NCBI GenBank assembly: GCA_047495785.1
Contig: JBLDXI010000042.1
Location: 2,914,001 to 2,978,000 of the forward strand
Length of the DNA stretch: 64,000 nucleotides
Direction: 5' to 3'
Source of the DNA: Lepidodermella squamata
Lineage: Eukaryota > Gastrotricha
The position numbers were made by a program, and so were the translations under genes. Below, piece by piece: positions 9,835-22,449 of this stretch. The notes under the pieces were generated by a model. It searched no databases. It was not told where the DNA came from and worked only from the letters and a program-made list of their open reading frames with translations. The first letter of the stretch is position 1; each line of letters opens with the position of its first letter.

Positions 9835-12800
9835 ATGGTTCTCTTCTCAGCCGCCCCACGTATCCGGATCGATCTCGTCCGTCTGTTCGCCTCCAGCTCA
9901 GCCCCGGCAAAGCGTGTCATCCGCCGGTTGCTGATCGCCAACCGCGGTGAAATAGCCATCCGCGTCATCAAAACCGCCCGCCGTCTCGGCATTCGAACCA
10001 TCGCTGTTTATTCGGAAGCCGATGCCAAGTCTCTGCACACGCAGTCGGCCGATGAAGCCTACTGCATCGGGCCGCCGGCGCCGCGGGAAAGCTACCTTAA
10101 ACAGCAAAAGCTGATCGATGTGTGTAAAAACAGCGGCGCTGAGGCTGTTCACCCTGGCTACGGATTTTTGTCGGAAAACGCGGAATTCAGCGATTTGTGC
10201 AAGGCGAATAACGTGATTTTCGTCGGACCGCCTGCTCAGGCTATGAGAGATATGGGTCTGAAGTCGCTGTCGAAGCGAATTATGGAAAACGCAAAAGTCC
10301 CGGTTATTCCCGGTTACCATGGCGACGACCAAAGCGACGCGCGTCTGACTACAGAGGCCGATAAAATCGGCTACCCGGTTATGATCAAAGCCATCCGAGG
10401 CGGTGGTGGGAAGGGTATGAGAATCGCCATGACGAAGGCTGAATTCGCCGGCCAACTCGAGTCGGCCCGGCGTGAGGCGACTAACTCGTTCGGTAACGAT
10501 GAAATGCTACTCGAGCGTTACATTGAACGACCCCGCCACGTCGAGGTTCAAGTTTTCGGCGACCAGCATGGTAATTACGTGTATCTCTGGGAGCGAGATT
10601 GCTCAGTTCAAAGGCGGCATCAGAAAATTATTGAGGAGGCCCCGGCGCCCGGGTTGTCACCCGAGACCCGAAAGGCGCTGGGTGAGGCTGCCTGCGCCGC
10701 CGCCCGGGCTGTTGGCTACGTCGGGGCTGGTACGGTTGAGTTCATCCTCGACGCTGATCTGAAGTCGTTCTACTTCATGGAGATGAACACGCGGTTGCAG
10801 GTCGAGCACCCGGTTACTGAAATGATTGTCAACCAGGATTTGGTCGAGTGGCAGTTGCGAGTCGCCCAGGGCGAAAAACTGCCCCTGGTTCAGAGCGCGA
10901 TCCCGTTTGACGGGCACGGTTTCGAGGCGCGCATCTACGCTGAAGATACTGATGCGAATTTCATGCCGGCGCCTGGGCCGCTTCGCCATCTGGCCTACCC
11001 GAAGAATCACGTGTCTTTCACGTGCCTCGGCGTTGACAAATCGGCGGTTGCTCGCGTCGATAGCGGCGTGCGCCACGGCGATGAAGTTTCCGTTCATTAC
11101 GACCCGATGATCGCTAAGTGAGTTTTCAAAACCGGGTATTTTGTTTCACGCTCCAGATAATCAAATTGTATTTCGCATGAATGATCTTGTGGTATGTAGC
11201 CTGAATACATCTCATAGAGGGGGGTAAAAAAATACATGGGACGTGAATATTTTCGATTTTTTTTCAACGCTATTGTGACTCGTGATTGTTTATTACATCC
11301 GGCTTGAGTAAAACTACCGTTGCCATGTGAAATGCGAGGAAAAATTAAATCGAAACTGATTTGAAAATTGATTGAAATTTGTTGTAATTCCTTGGTCGCA
11401 AACCTCACGAAATTATTCGAAGCTGATTTCAAATACAGATTTTCTTTAAGCGGAACCAACTTTACGGTCAGCGGAATTTAATTCGAAGTGTGCTGAATGT
11501 TGATTTTCAAAAAAGTAATTCAAAAGGGTAAGAATTTGAGGCAATGTATGATTTATAATGTCTTGCACAGAATTTTACGGTGAATTAATTAAAATTAATT
11601 AATTCAGATTTACGTTGGTCAATAATAACATTTTTGTAAAATCTGAAAAGTGGTCTCAGGCTCGATAGATAATCTAAATTAGGTTCCGTTCGGAGGACCC
11701 TTTCATATAGCATCATTTGGGGGCTTTGAAACTGCATGAAAAATGTGCATAGATATTGTGCATTAGTTGGTTAATTGGACTTGGGGGATATATTTCTGAC
11801 CCTGGCAAAATTAGAGAAGGTTTTTTTGCGTGGAAACGGCCGATTTCTAACTTCAGCAATTCCTCAGATTTATTTATTTAAGAGCAGAAATCCCAAAGTT
11901 GAGAGCTCAGAAAATAAAGTTTGTTTGAAGTAAAAAACATATAGTCACGTCAATTCGGTCCGTTCCAGAACAATATCCAACAAAAGATTCAACAGTTACA
12001 ATTTTTTCAGTTTAGGTTTATAGATAAAAAATAGTTATAAACAAGTTGATGGGAAGAACAGGCATCGTCACAAATTTGAAGCCACAATCACATCTTGGTG
12101 GTAGGTTAATGTAGTTCATAATGTTGATGAGACCAGAAAACAACGAAAGATAAGCTTACATCCAAATTTTCACCCAAAATATATATGTAGAAGTATCGTT
12201 TCCACCTAAATTTAGCCGTATAAGAAAGAAAGAAATAATTGATTTTATGCAGGAGTGATAAATTCATTAGCAAGTTGTATCCTGCATATATTCAGTGCTA
12301 GAAATTTTTCAACAGAATTTAATTTCAGAAAATTCTTCTCGGTATTATTTTTGCGAATCGATGGTCATAAGAGTCATAACTCTGCACAATTTATCAGAAA
12401 CTGTAATTGAAAGGGTGTAATATTTGAATTGGATAAACTCCAAATGCTTTATTTTATCCACCAAGTTATTACTGCAATAATTTGAGACATGGGCCAAAAA
12501 AGGTGCCCAGCAGCTGTTTCATGCCGTCACATGATAAGGAGATGTGCGCAATGATGAACCAGCTGTCGCTCTCCTCAAAAGTGATGAAAATTAAAAAGTG
12601 GCCCATTGCTCGCTTAACCTTGAAAAATTACGCCTTTTCTATTGCGTATTACTAATTGAATAGTTCGATTTAATTTTCAATAGACTCGTCGTATGGGGCC
12701 CGGATCGCGTTTCGGCACTTCGCCGCCTGGTCGCCGCACTGCAAAATACGCACATTGTCGGCCTGCCAACTAACATCAATTTCTTGCTGAAATTGGCCAC

Positions 12801-15233
12801 CAACAAAGCGTTCAATGAAGGCCGCGTTCACACCGGATTTATCCCGGAAGAAAAGGTAAGACCAGACTTTGGACCCGATAATTGTCCATGGGCATCGCCC
12901 AGTTATTTCTAACGCGCACTGGTCACAGCTGTAGTAATTTGATTTAGGCCATAAGAGACCGAAATAATACGCTTCTAAACTATCTTATTGCATGAAGTGT
13001 GGTGGACGTTGAAGCGCGTGCCCCAGTTTTTTTGCACGCGATTGCCTAGTTTTTGCTGAGAGCGTAATCATTCGAAATAGATAACAGCGATTAGCAGTGG
13101 CTCATTCAATCAGGTCATCAACAATTTTATTACTATTACCGATGATGGCAAAACATTAGCACTTTTGTATAAAAACCAGGCCGCATCCGTGTTTTATTCT
13201 CTGATTTTAACCGATTGTTTTGCTATCTTCATCCTCCCAATAAAAAAGGACAATTTGTTCGCGAAACCGGCCATGACGCCGCAGAATCTCATGCAAGCCG
13301 CGCTGGCGATGATCATCAGCGAGCGTAATATGCTGTTGAAGCAGCACGGCGCCGACAGTGCCATCGGCCTGGCGTTCGGCTTCCGGCCGAACGCAACAAT
13401 GCGCCGGACGATTTCGTTTTCGCTCGGCTCGGAGGACAAGCCGCGTGATGTCAACGTGTACGCTGAGTATTTGTCGCAGAATCGCTTCCGCCTATCGACT
13501 GATGACGCTGGTTCGAAGCCGATGACGATTGCGATCAACGACTCGGTTATCGATTCGAATGGCGAGATTTCGGTGACTTACACGTCTGAGGACAACAGAA
13601 CGCTGACGTATTCGGCTGTCATTGTCGATGGATCTGTCAATTTGTTTCAACAGGTGAGACAATATTACGAATTTTTAATTATTTTTTCGCCCAAATTATT
13701 TTTTTAAAATTTTTTAAAATTCAATTTTGGGGCTAATTTGAAATCTAATTTCCCTATCGGTGATTTCTTCCTTTATTCGGTCGTGATTTATAAAATATAG
13801 CTGCATTGTAAGTAGGAGCTGGACTCTTTCTCTGCCGGAGAACTCCGATATTTTCGTCCGAGAATTCAGTCTTTTTAGCATTCCTTTTCTGAGGAATTGA
13901 ATTTTGTATTGTTCCTCCTTGCTTTTCATCATCCTCGCACATGTTGTTGTTGCGAAACACAATCTTAGTTGTGCTTGTGTGAATCATTAAGATTTTTGGC
14001 AGCGCTTACACAGTATTCATCCTTAAATGAAATTAAAATTGATTTGCTTTATTAGTGGCATTTACGCTGGCTTTATTTTTCTGTTTTTTTTCCGATTAGT
14101 GTCAGATGGGATTTTTAAGTAAGTGATATAGGTTCGCTTAGCTACACATTTTGAAACAGGGCGAAAAAAAACCGCGGCTAAATACCGAAAAATAAAGCCT
14201 GTGTAAAAGCCACTAATAAAGCCATTAATTACTTGACCGACAATGGAGGAATCTGCCTGCGGCAGCGAAACGGTTGAGAAGTTTATTTCTTATAAATTTA
14301 GGCACTAGATGAGAGCGGGAGAATTCAAGAACATTGAGTTGTTAGAAATGGGCTCCCTCATTCAACTGGACAAAACTAGTAGGCATTTATTCGTCCGAGT
14401 TGCACTTCCTATTTTTGACCCATTGAAATCTCAACTTGGTGCTTTCGACGCGTGTGAACTACTACTTATTTTTTCTAACCAGCCAATTCTTTTTTCGCGC
14501 GAAAATTCCGATTTCCATTTCATTTTTTCAACGATAATCTGGCTAAAGAAGTTTAATGACGTGGTAATTTTCCACTTCCTTTTTGGAGCTGATGCACAGC
14601 TCTTATTAGTAAACAGTAAGAGGGGAGACGTGTAATAACGACTTCCATGGATTCAAATCGCAGTGATTTTTCGAATCCGGAAGCCGATTAACAACTCTGG
14701 CCGGCATAATAATGAATGGCTTCATCGATTCACCATGTATTTTATCGATCGGAAAAACTGTCGACCCCGAGTTTTTCCCATAGATTTTTAAATTCCACTT
14801 TATTAAGAAAAATGAAATAAAAATATTCCCTGATATAAAATTTCGATTTGCCGGGTCTGGGAACTATGACCGAATGGAGTTGATAAATTAAAAAAATTAT
14901 TTATTCATTTTTGTCATACAGGAGGGCCTACAAGCGATTCCCCTGAAGGTGCCTAAATATATCGGCGCGTTATCCGGCGGTGCTCACGGTGGAGCGAGTG
15001 GCGGCAAGCGGGTGACATCGCCCATGCCCGGCGTGCTCAACCGAGTGCTGGTCAAGCCGGGCGACGCTGTTAAAAAGGGCGATTCGCTTGTTGTTCTCAT
15101 CGCCATGAAAATGGAGTACGTCATCCGCGCGCCGCGAGACGGCAAAATCCGCGCGATCCCATTCGCAGCCGGCCAAACTGTTCAGAAAGACGCTGAATTG
15201 GTTGTTTTCGAGGAGGAAGCGCCGAAAAAGTGA
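9835..15233 (+). CDS. MCCC1: Methylcrotonoyl-CoA carboxylase alpha subunit, mitochondrial
   Basis: Four exons (9835-11117, 12684-12855, 13249-13653, 14922-15233) join in frame to 723 residues, matching the human protein in length. An Arg-rich presequence (about 1-30) precedes the biotin carboxylase part: [12 protein letters not shown], the ATP-grasp glycine loop [21 protein letters not shown], the [11 protein letters not shown] motif and [13 protein letters not shown]. Exon 1 ends in [13 protein letters not shown] and exon 2 starts LVVWGPDR, as in MCCC1 rather than the propionyl-CoA or pyruvate enzymes. The biotinyl domain at the C-terminus carries AMKM with the biotinylated Lys near residue 683. 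With the beta subunit the enzyme carboxylates 3-methylcrotonyl-CoA in leucine breakdown. The introns (1,566, 393 and 1,268 bp) are far longer than elsewhere in the window; I see no gene inside them. Confidence 0.95.
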
Positions 15234-15805
15234 AAGAAACATCTTCCTTAATACAAATTGAAATTGATACATTTTTCTGAGCTCGAAAAATAAAATAAAT
15301 CTATTATTTGGTCTGATAGCAGGCTTTAATTGAAAGAAATAGTAAAATATCTCTGCTTGTTCTCTGAAAAGTTGTTCTGAAAGAATAGAAATGTGTTGTC
15401 GGCACCTGGTTGTTTTTCTGTTCTGACCCTATCAATATAAACCGAGTGAATGAAGATTTTGTAAAAAAACTGGTGCAGAAAATTATTTTCGAATAAAAGT
15501 GAAGACGATGCACGCCGCCTTGATTTTTGACGCATGCGATGGATGATGACTAGTCGATTCATAAAAAATGGATGTGGCAATGTAGTAGGCAGAACATATT
15601 GTCAGTGTTGCTGGGGCCAACCCTACCGGAGTCGCGATCGATGGCAACAAGCGCAAATAGCGGGCGCCTAAAATCAATTGAACTGACAGAAACGCATACT
15701 AATACTACTACTACCACCCATGCGAGTTCAACATAGCCAGTTTTAGCATCACGGAGCGAATTACAACATCTCTAGCCACCTTAAAAATTAGTATATTGAA
15801 GTATT
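15234..15805. other. Intergenic, no gene seen
   Basis: Spacer between MCCC1 and the first MAM gene. A polyadenylation-like AATAAA occurs at about 15288-15296. Minus-strand open frames here lack any recognisable feature. Confidence 0.5.
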
Positions 15806-17967
15806 ATGCTAAAATATTTTATTCTGGCCTCAATTTTCACTCAATCGGTATTTTCTCAGCAAACCACAACCGCAGTTGGTTCAACTGCCTCGACTACGGC
15901 GCTGGACGTTCAAGCGTTTCGATGCAACTTCGACACCGATTTTTGCGACCTTGTCCAGGACAAAGCTGATGACGTCTTCGATTGGATGCGGGCATCAGGC
16001 CGCCTGCCTCACATCGACACTGGGCCGCAATTTGGCGACCACACAAGCGGCGGGGGCTATTACGCGGTTATCAATGCTTCAAACCCGCGTAAACCCGGCG
16101 ATTTAGCCCGGCTGCTGTCTCCGACGTACAAATTTAGCTCACCCTGCGCGGCTATCACGCTTTACTACTACGCTTACGGCCTCAATCTTGGATCATTGAC
16201 AATTCGAGTGGGTGTTCCGAGCCCGCAGCCGAAGTACTCGGACTGGCTAATAATTTTTCAAAAGAGCGGGGCGGATTCAACGCGCGTTTGGCGGCGATAC
16301 AGGACAGTAGTTCTAACCGTGTTTTCGTCAACACCCAAAAGTGAACAACCGTTCATGCTTGCGTTTGAAGGAGTCGTTGGTAACGGCTATCAGGGCGCAT
16401 ATGCTATCGACGATTTGGACGTTCGAGCCTTAGCATGTCCGCAGAACATCACGATGCAGAAATTGCGAGAAGGCTGGGCTTTGATGTATGACACAACTGA
16501 TGAAGATGTCGCAGAGGGCAATAACTATCGGGCAAACATCATGGGCCGGCAGCTGGGGTCAACCCCATCTGGCGGAAAAACCACAACGACCCCCGCGAAG
16601 AAAGACGATGACTTCCCGCCCTGGGCTATCGCTCTAATTGTAATCGCCAGTTTTTTCGCAGTGTCCACTGCAATTTTCTTGACCATTCGATTTGTGCGCA
16701 AGCGGAAAAAGGATAAAACTACTCAAAAGTACGCTAAATCTCAAGTTTTAAGGCGGAGTTGTTAATATATATATTTTTCAGGTACGCTTCATCATCTAGG
16801 CCTGCGACGAATGGCCACGCACCTTATGCTGGCTCTTCCTCCTTCAGCGAATCTCCGTCAGGCAACGGGGACATGCGGCCTGTCAGCACAATCAGCCGCC
16901 GGAGTGCTTTGGACAGCGATAGCTCTTACGAAATGCCAACGAAAGCCAGGCCTATCAGCGTCCCGGTGGAGCATCAAGGTAAAAGCGTGCGATTCATGCC
17001 TGATTACGAGACCGAGTATGGCTTTGGGCTGAAACTCGGCGTTCCGGCCAAGTTGGAACCTGTACCGAAAGGCCTAGCGAAAGAAGCGGATAAAATCGAT
17101 AAGAAAGCCGAGAAGCAGGTTAGAAATTCTCGGCAAAAACTAACAGCCCGGCAAAGGCGACGCTTAAGGATAGCGGCGAAAATGGCAGCCAAGGCAAAGA
17201 AAGAAGAAGCGAAGAATCAGAAACTACAACAAGACAAGGAAACGTTCTCCGTCTTTGGCAATAGCGAAAATTTCCCGCATGAAGCTGGCAAGAAGAAGCC
17301 GATTCCAATGCCACCCCCTCATGTCATTGAGATGCTGAGAAAAATGCGATCTCCAAATAACCCACTCAACAGAACTGATCGGCGAGTTAGTAGAACTAGC
17401 GGCGAAATCAGTGAAGTTAAGCCGGAAGGTCCCCGTGGCAACAGTGTGGTTGCAGTGATTGAGCCGAATCGTATTGTGGCGAATCAAGGGAAGCACCACG
17501 ACGACATGGGCATGGAAGACGTTAGCGATGGAGATTATGCTGATGAAGATGATGACTTGGACGTGCAAGACGGCTCGGATGGAAGTGATGCAGTTTCAGA
17601 AATCGATGAAATCATCGAACACTGGGAGAAAATGCCACTTCCAGCAGCGCCCATGCGGAAGGCTACTAGCAGTGGAAAGCTTCCAAGCCTAGCTCCAATC
17701 ACATCCCCTCCTTCATTTAATAACAGTAACAAACAAACTGCTGTAGTTGAGATACAGCAAGTTCAGTCTTCTGCAAATGCAAGACGAAATCCTGTAACTG
17801 TGATAAATCATTCAGCGCCTAATGCTCAAACCAATCATTCGACTCCAGCAGTCTTCACAATTGGATCGGATGAGCCAACTTCAAGTTCGAGTAATTATTC
17901 AAAACCCCTTCCCGCACCTGGATTATACGACGGCCTCAGTGATGATGACGATAACACAAAATGTTAG
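15806..17967 (+). CDS. MAM-domain single-pass membrane protein A
   Basis: Exons 15806-16728 and 16782-17967 (phase 2, intron 53 bp) give 702 residues. Order: signal peptide (1-17, ending VFSQ), a Thr/Ser-rich linker, a MAM domain (about 38-212) with C-N-F-D-x-D-F-C-D, GPxxGDHTSGGGYY, LxFxYYAYGxxxGxLxIRV and the closing AIDDLDVRALACP, a Thr-rich stalk, a membrane segment (about 274-298) and a long cytoplasmic tail. The tail has a Lys/Arg/Ala-rich helix (about 370-420) and an acidic run (about 555-590). MAM domains act in cell adhesion or receptor clustering. It is the first of a local family of three; a fourth relative lacks the domain. No enzyme domain is visible in the tail, so its signalling role is unknown. 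Confidence 0.85.
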
Positions 17968-18015
17968 CATTTTATTTCTTGACAACTCATCTGCTGATAT
18001 ATAAAGTTATTGATA

Positions 18016-19375
18016 TTAACATGTTTTTTTGTTTTGCTGACATACGACATTACGCGCCAAATCATAATCATCGAACAGTTGGTTAGGTGCAGCGGTAAAC
18101 ATTTCTGGCGCTCGTTTTCGCAGTGCGTCAAGGCCTTGATTAAAGTACATCTCTGCTTGAGCGATCGAATCAACTGTGCTCAGCAGATCCCTTCGACGAT
18201 CTGTTGGCAGTTCTGAAAGCCAGATAGCCAAAACGGCCTGCATCTCCAGGAAATCAGATCTTTCCCTAAGCGCTGGAGAGTTTGATTTCGCCATGTTGCG
18301 CCAAAAAATGCCTATCAGTAGGTGAATAAACTCAGTATCGCTTGGATTCCAGAGAATCATCGAATCATAAATCGATTTCAGATGCTTGAAAAATTGCTGC
18401 AAGGAAATAAGTTGAAGTCACGTTTCGATGAGCATTAATACCTACCGTTAGCTCGGGGAGTAATATGCAAAATTTTTCCAAGTTGGAAAACAGCAAGCCA
18501 TTTTTGTTCGCAAGCTCAGACCAAAACATGCCAGGCCAGCCTAATGATAGCTGGCTCCTTGCAAACAATGCCTCTCGCTCTTCCATTTTCAAGGCTGAGA
18601 AACCAGGCATGAACTTGCAAAAGTTTGCAATAGCGACGGAGCATATTTCAAAATTGGCTAAAGACTTTTGCCAACCGTCGATTGCCCCTTCAAATTGATG
18701 GCTTTCGTGCAGAATTGGGGCCTATAGGTCGGAATTAAAACGTACTGTATAGCAGCTTTGGAAGCCAAAGCTTACCGCACTGATTGAATGTAAAAACGTA
18801 TTGGAGGTTAACATAATGTGAGGGGTTAAGACATCCACTTGCGGAACAATCATTGTTTCATTAGAATGTGTTGATGCTTCGCTATTCGGAGATGTGTTCC
18901 GACTGGACGGAGTCCCTCCTGGAAGAAAGTAGGATGAGCATGAAAGATATTTACAATATTATAGTGATACCTAGGCCTAAGGCTATGCACTTCTCGAACC
19001 GACATTTCCTACAACTCATCCGCCAGACAACACCGGAACCAACTGTCTGCGCCGATCTTTTGTCGATTTCACAGCGATTCAATCCGTTATTGACGCATCG
19101 TAGCAAATCTTTATCGCTCCCTTTCGCCAGGATCCGTCTACATCGATGGTAAAATTTCTAGGACATTAGTAATCGTGCTTCTGTTGTAGGCATAGGAGTA
19201 GTGAAAAGACTTACCCGACAAGCCAAGCAAAACTGCTTCGCCACATCGTGCCTGCGGCCGGCTAATGGCAGTTCACAGACCTGAGGAAAATGGATTTCAT
19301 ACATTGCAAGAAACGTTTTATCATTCAAACCAAGCATTTCAAGCTGTCGGTCTGGTTGATTTCCGTTTCAGCCAT
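18016..19375 (-). CDS. Divergent nuclear hormone receptor A
   Basis: Six exons on the minus strand (19331-19375, 19215-19280, 18971-19157, 18776-18918, 18446-18721, 18016-18396) join in frame to 365 residues. The DNA-binding domain begins at residue 14: CLVC, then FCLACRKFYHRC (first zinc finger and P-box), then the second finger ending in WRMSCRKCRFEKC. A hinge rich in Ser/Asn follows. The ligand-binding domain includes FCKFMPGFSAL-x-MEER and SLGWPGMFWSE, the helix 3-5 signature. Such receptors are transcription factors and are greatly expanded in nematodes. Oddities: the P-box (CLACRK) departs from the usual CEGCKG, and the second finger has 19 residues between its second and third cysteines instead of the usual 9. 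Exon structure is shared with the neighbouring receptor B, so they are tandem duplicates. Confidence 0.85.
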
Positions 19376-19671
19376 GTTTGACCCTAAGTTCTGTCGTACT
19401 GGGGCAGTTTTTTGTACAATGCAAGCGAACATTGTCGTTATTCGTCGGGGGTAGCTCATTTATTTTTAAATTCCATTAAAAAGTGCGCAAACTCGGTAGA
19501 CCTGTGAATCGTCCCATAGGTCATATCTGCCTGTTCTGCTCTATTCGGTCTTTTTTCATTAAAATCGATCAAGAACCACGAATCTACCAGTCAGTTACAT
19601 AAAACAGTTAGCAACGTTTTATCTGTTATTACCGTAGCAACCAATTAGATCAAGCTAAGCCATGTATTAGC

Positions 19672-21049
19672 TTACTGCTCCTTAGCATGGGAAATCGAAC
19701 TTCTAGCAGAATCATAGTCCTCGAATAGCTGATTCGGAACTGTTTCAAACATTTCCGGGGCTCTTTTCCGAAGAGCATCGAGACTTTGATTAAAACTGGT
19801 CTCGGCTTGACTGATCATCTCGATCGCATTAAATAGTTGCTTCCTCCGATCAGTGGTAAGTTGCGACAAGAATGTAGCGAAAAGAGTTTGCATCGCTTGC
19901 AATACTGATCTGAGCCCAACAAGCGTTTGAGGATTCGAGTTTGAAAGCGAGCGCCAATGTAATCCAAGCAATAGGTAAAAAAATTCGAAGTCACTCGGTT
20001 TCCATGATAGCATAAAGTTGTAGATCGATCGTTGGTTTTCATAAAATTGCTGTTTACATGCATGATTCACAAAAATGTACCTCTAAAATCTGAAATAATC
20101 ACCGTAAACTCGGGTAGTAGAGCGTGGAATCGATTGATATTCTGGAACAAATGCCCGCTATTGGATGAAAATTCAGACCAAAGCAAGCCGGGCCATCCCA
20201 AAGAAGTTTGGCTTCTAACGAACAGCAACAACCGTTCCTCCATAGATAGAGCTGAGAAGCCGGGCATGAACTTGCAGAATTGCGCTATTGCGACCGATAC
20301 TGCTTCAAATGATGCCAAAGAAGTTTTCCAAACATCGACTGCTCCCTCGAAATGATGATCTTCGCGCAAGATAGGGGCCTAAAACGGATTGTAAGATGGT
20401 TACTGAAATCACATGGTAAAAATTCAAGTTACAGAGCTGATAGATTGCAAAAACTGTTGAGATGTCGAAACCAAGTAAGTCTCCATCTCGTCGCTTTGGT
20501 TTGTAAGAGCTGGCGTAATAGGGCAACGCGGATTCTCGCGTGAAGACGAATCCGCTTGGCGCGATACTCTCCCACCTATAGTGAACTCGGGGTAAATATT
20601 TGATTTTAGCAAAACAGAAGACAACCTAGACCCATAGAGACGCATTTATCGAAGCGGCACTTGCGACAACTCATCCGCCAGAGGACGCCTGTACCAATCA
20701 TGAGCGCTGATTTGCTGTTTACTTGACATTGATTTGATCCGTTCCAGCAACGCAGTAGTCCATTATCGTCGCCATTATCCAAGCTTCGTCGGCAGCGATT
20801 GTAGAACTTCTGAAAAGCTACATGGTAAAAAATCAATTTCATAAGAAATAAGGCCAAATTTATACTCGACAAGCTATGCAAAACTTCCTGGATGCATCGT
20901 GTTTTCGATCATTCAATGGTAACTCACACACCTGTCAAAGCATTGAGATTCCATTGAGAAACCGATCTTCAGCAAACTTCAAAACCTACCAAGCAATGCG
21001 ATTTAATTGTGCTATTATCTGAAAGAGGCGAGTTTGACGGCGAAGACAT
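19672..21049 (-). CDS. Divergent nuclear hormone receptor B
   Basis: Six exons (20990-21049, 20866-20931, 20626-20809, 20433-20575, 20103-20378, 19672-20049) join in frame to 368 residues. Exons 2, 4 and 5 have exactly the same lengths as in receptor A, and all phases agree. First finger: CLVC at the exon 1/2 join, then FCIACRKFYNR. Second finger: C-x6-C, a 19-residue spacer, then CRKCRFDKC. The ligand-binding part carries FMPGFSALSMEER and SLGWPGLLWSEF. The C-terminal exon keeps a LDALRKRAPEMF block shared with receptor A. It is a transcription factor candidate of the supplementary nuclear receptor class, ligand unknown. The intron before exon 3 ends at TTTTCAG (20810-20816), which is the choice that keeps the zinc finger in frame. 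Confidence 0.85.
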
Positions 21050-21411
21050 CTTTTCATCAACCACGCGCTATAGAATTAACATTGACTGGCTTTTCCTCTC
21101 CGTGTGTAGTCTCGATCGAAAACGCGTGAAGCGGAACAGGGAGCATGCCACATGTCGCCTTTCATGCTTAACCTAGTAATAGACCTGTGATGACCAAATT
21201 AGAGCGCATCGGATCAGTGCGAGAAGTTTTGTCGCTTCCTTAGTGCTTGATGATGATCTGAATCGACATTATTTGCTCAGATTCTTTTATGACGATTTTC
21301 ACTCTTGTAGCGATTTATTTTAACACTGATTGGGACTCTTCATTCCATTTGTTGACAGCACGGACCGAATTAAGCAAACTCGGCTCGAACCTGCTTTGTT
21401 CAAACGGGCTA

Positions 21412-21681
21412 CAGTGCGCCCTCCATAAATGCAACCTCCGTAAATGGAAAACCTCCGTAAATGCAAGCAATTTTGTCTCCCGTCAATTTTATTTGTTGAA
21501 AAATTATTTTTCATAAAAATAAAAATTCTAGTTTGATAATTTTTATTTACGGTGAAAAAACAGGCGTCTTTAGCAACGACGCTTTAGCACCGCTAGCTCT
21601 TTAACAGCCCTCTATAAATGCAACCCTCCGTAAATGCAAACGCGTGTCTCCCGACCATTTGCATTTATGGAGGGCGCACTG
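21412..21681. mobile_element. MITE with 23-bp terminal inverted repeats and TA duplication
   Basis: The ends are perfect inverted copies beginning CAGTGCGCCCTCCATAAATG, flanked on both sides by TA (21410-21411 and 21682-21683). Inside, the word CCTCCGTAAATG recurs several times near both ends as subterminal repeats. At 270 bp with no coding frame it is a non-autonomous element of the Tc1/mariner/pogo superfamily, judged by the TA target duplication. Confidence 0.85.
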
Positions 21682-21768
21682 TATTCCTTATTTAATCTGG
21701 ATTATGTTCAACTAAATTCACAGAATTTGATGAAAAGAACGTGTGGCCTAGTTCCTATAAACTATTGC

Positions 21769-22213
21769 CTAATCGAAGTTGGTATCGCTATTTCGACCAA
21801 TTATTTCTTGTGCCAAATACTGCGCCCAAGTGTTGAATGGAACGCGATTTTCGCAGATTGCAGCGCCAAGAGCTGCCTGACACTTCTGCATGCGGAATCT
21901 TTGGAAAACTCGCTGCTTTGAAGCAAGGGGCAGGCTCTTGAATGCTTCCACCGATGCAGCCATAGTATTTCTGTAATCTGTGAAAACTATAATAAAGCAC
22001 TATGATAGTTGCGCTGAATTGTCAAACTAACATACCATCCGCAGATTTTCGGTTAAGCGAATAAATGCTACTTTGCTGGCCGTTCCTTCCCGAAGGGATC
22101 AAGCTAGGAGATGAAGATTGCTGGAGAATTACTATTTCTGGCCTTGCTTCCAGTTTTTTCCAAATCGCCGAACTTCCGAGAAACTTGGATTCGACCTGCA
22201 TCCCAAGAAGCAT
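21769..22213 (-). CDS. WAQ-motif small protein 1
   Basis: Exons 22036-22213 and 21769-21977 join at phase 1 to about 128 residues. The C-terminal part has the local family signature: QKC, eight residues, CEN, then F-N-T-WAQ-Y-LA. Related genes lie at 23433, 32227, 39810, 40875 and 42135. Unlike the relatives, I see no hydrophobic signal peptide at the N-terminus; a CAG acceptor-like site just inside the frame (before VESKF) suggests an undetected upstream exon, or loss of secretion. Function unknown. Confidence 0.5.
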
Positions 22214-22449
22214 GGATAGCCTCTTTAAATATTAATGACTCATGAAACGTCTTCAAGATGAAATTTTTTAATTTCAAGCTCGGCAAAAAACTCTTTCACC
22301 TGGAATTTTTCGCTTTGCCTGTGTTGATAGAAATGGCGAGGCGGTTGTGTCACGCTGCTGAAAAAACGTGATGGCGCCTCACGAATAAAAAACAAAGGTA
22401 CAAGGCTTGTAGCTGTTAGTAGCTGAAATAAACATCTCCGAAAGAAGCT

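Noticed and set aside
9898-11097. Long minus-strand open frames opposite MCCC1 exon 1
   Set aside because: They are shadows caused by the GC-rich codon use of the biotin carboxylase exon; their translations have no domain features.
9835-15233. Bacterial contamination or a propionyl-CoA carboxylase
   Set aside because: Introns, mitochondrial presequence and the [12 protein letters not shown] / [11 protein letters not shown] segments fit a nuclear MCCC1; the biotinyl end also matches.
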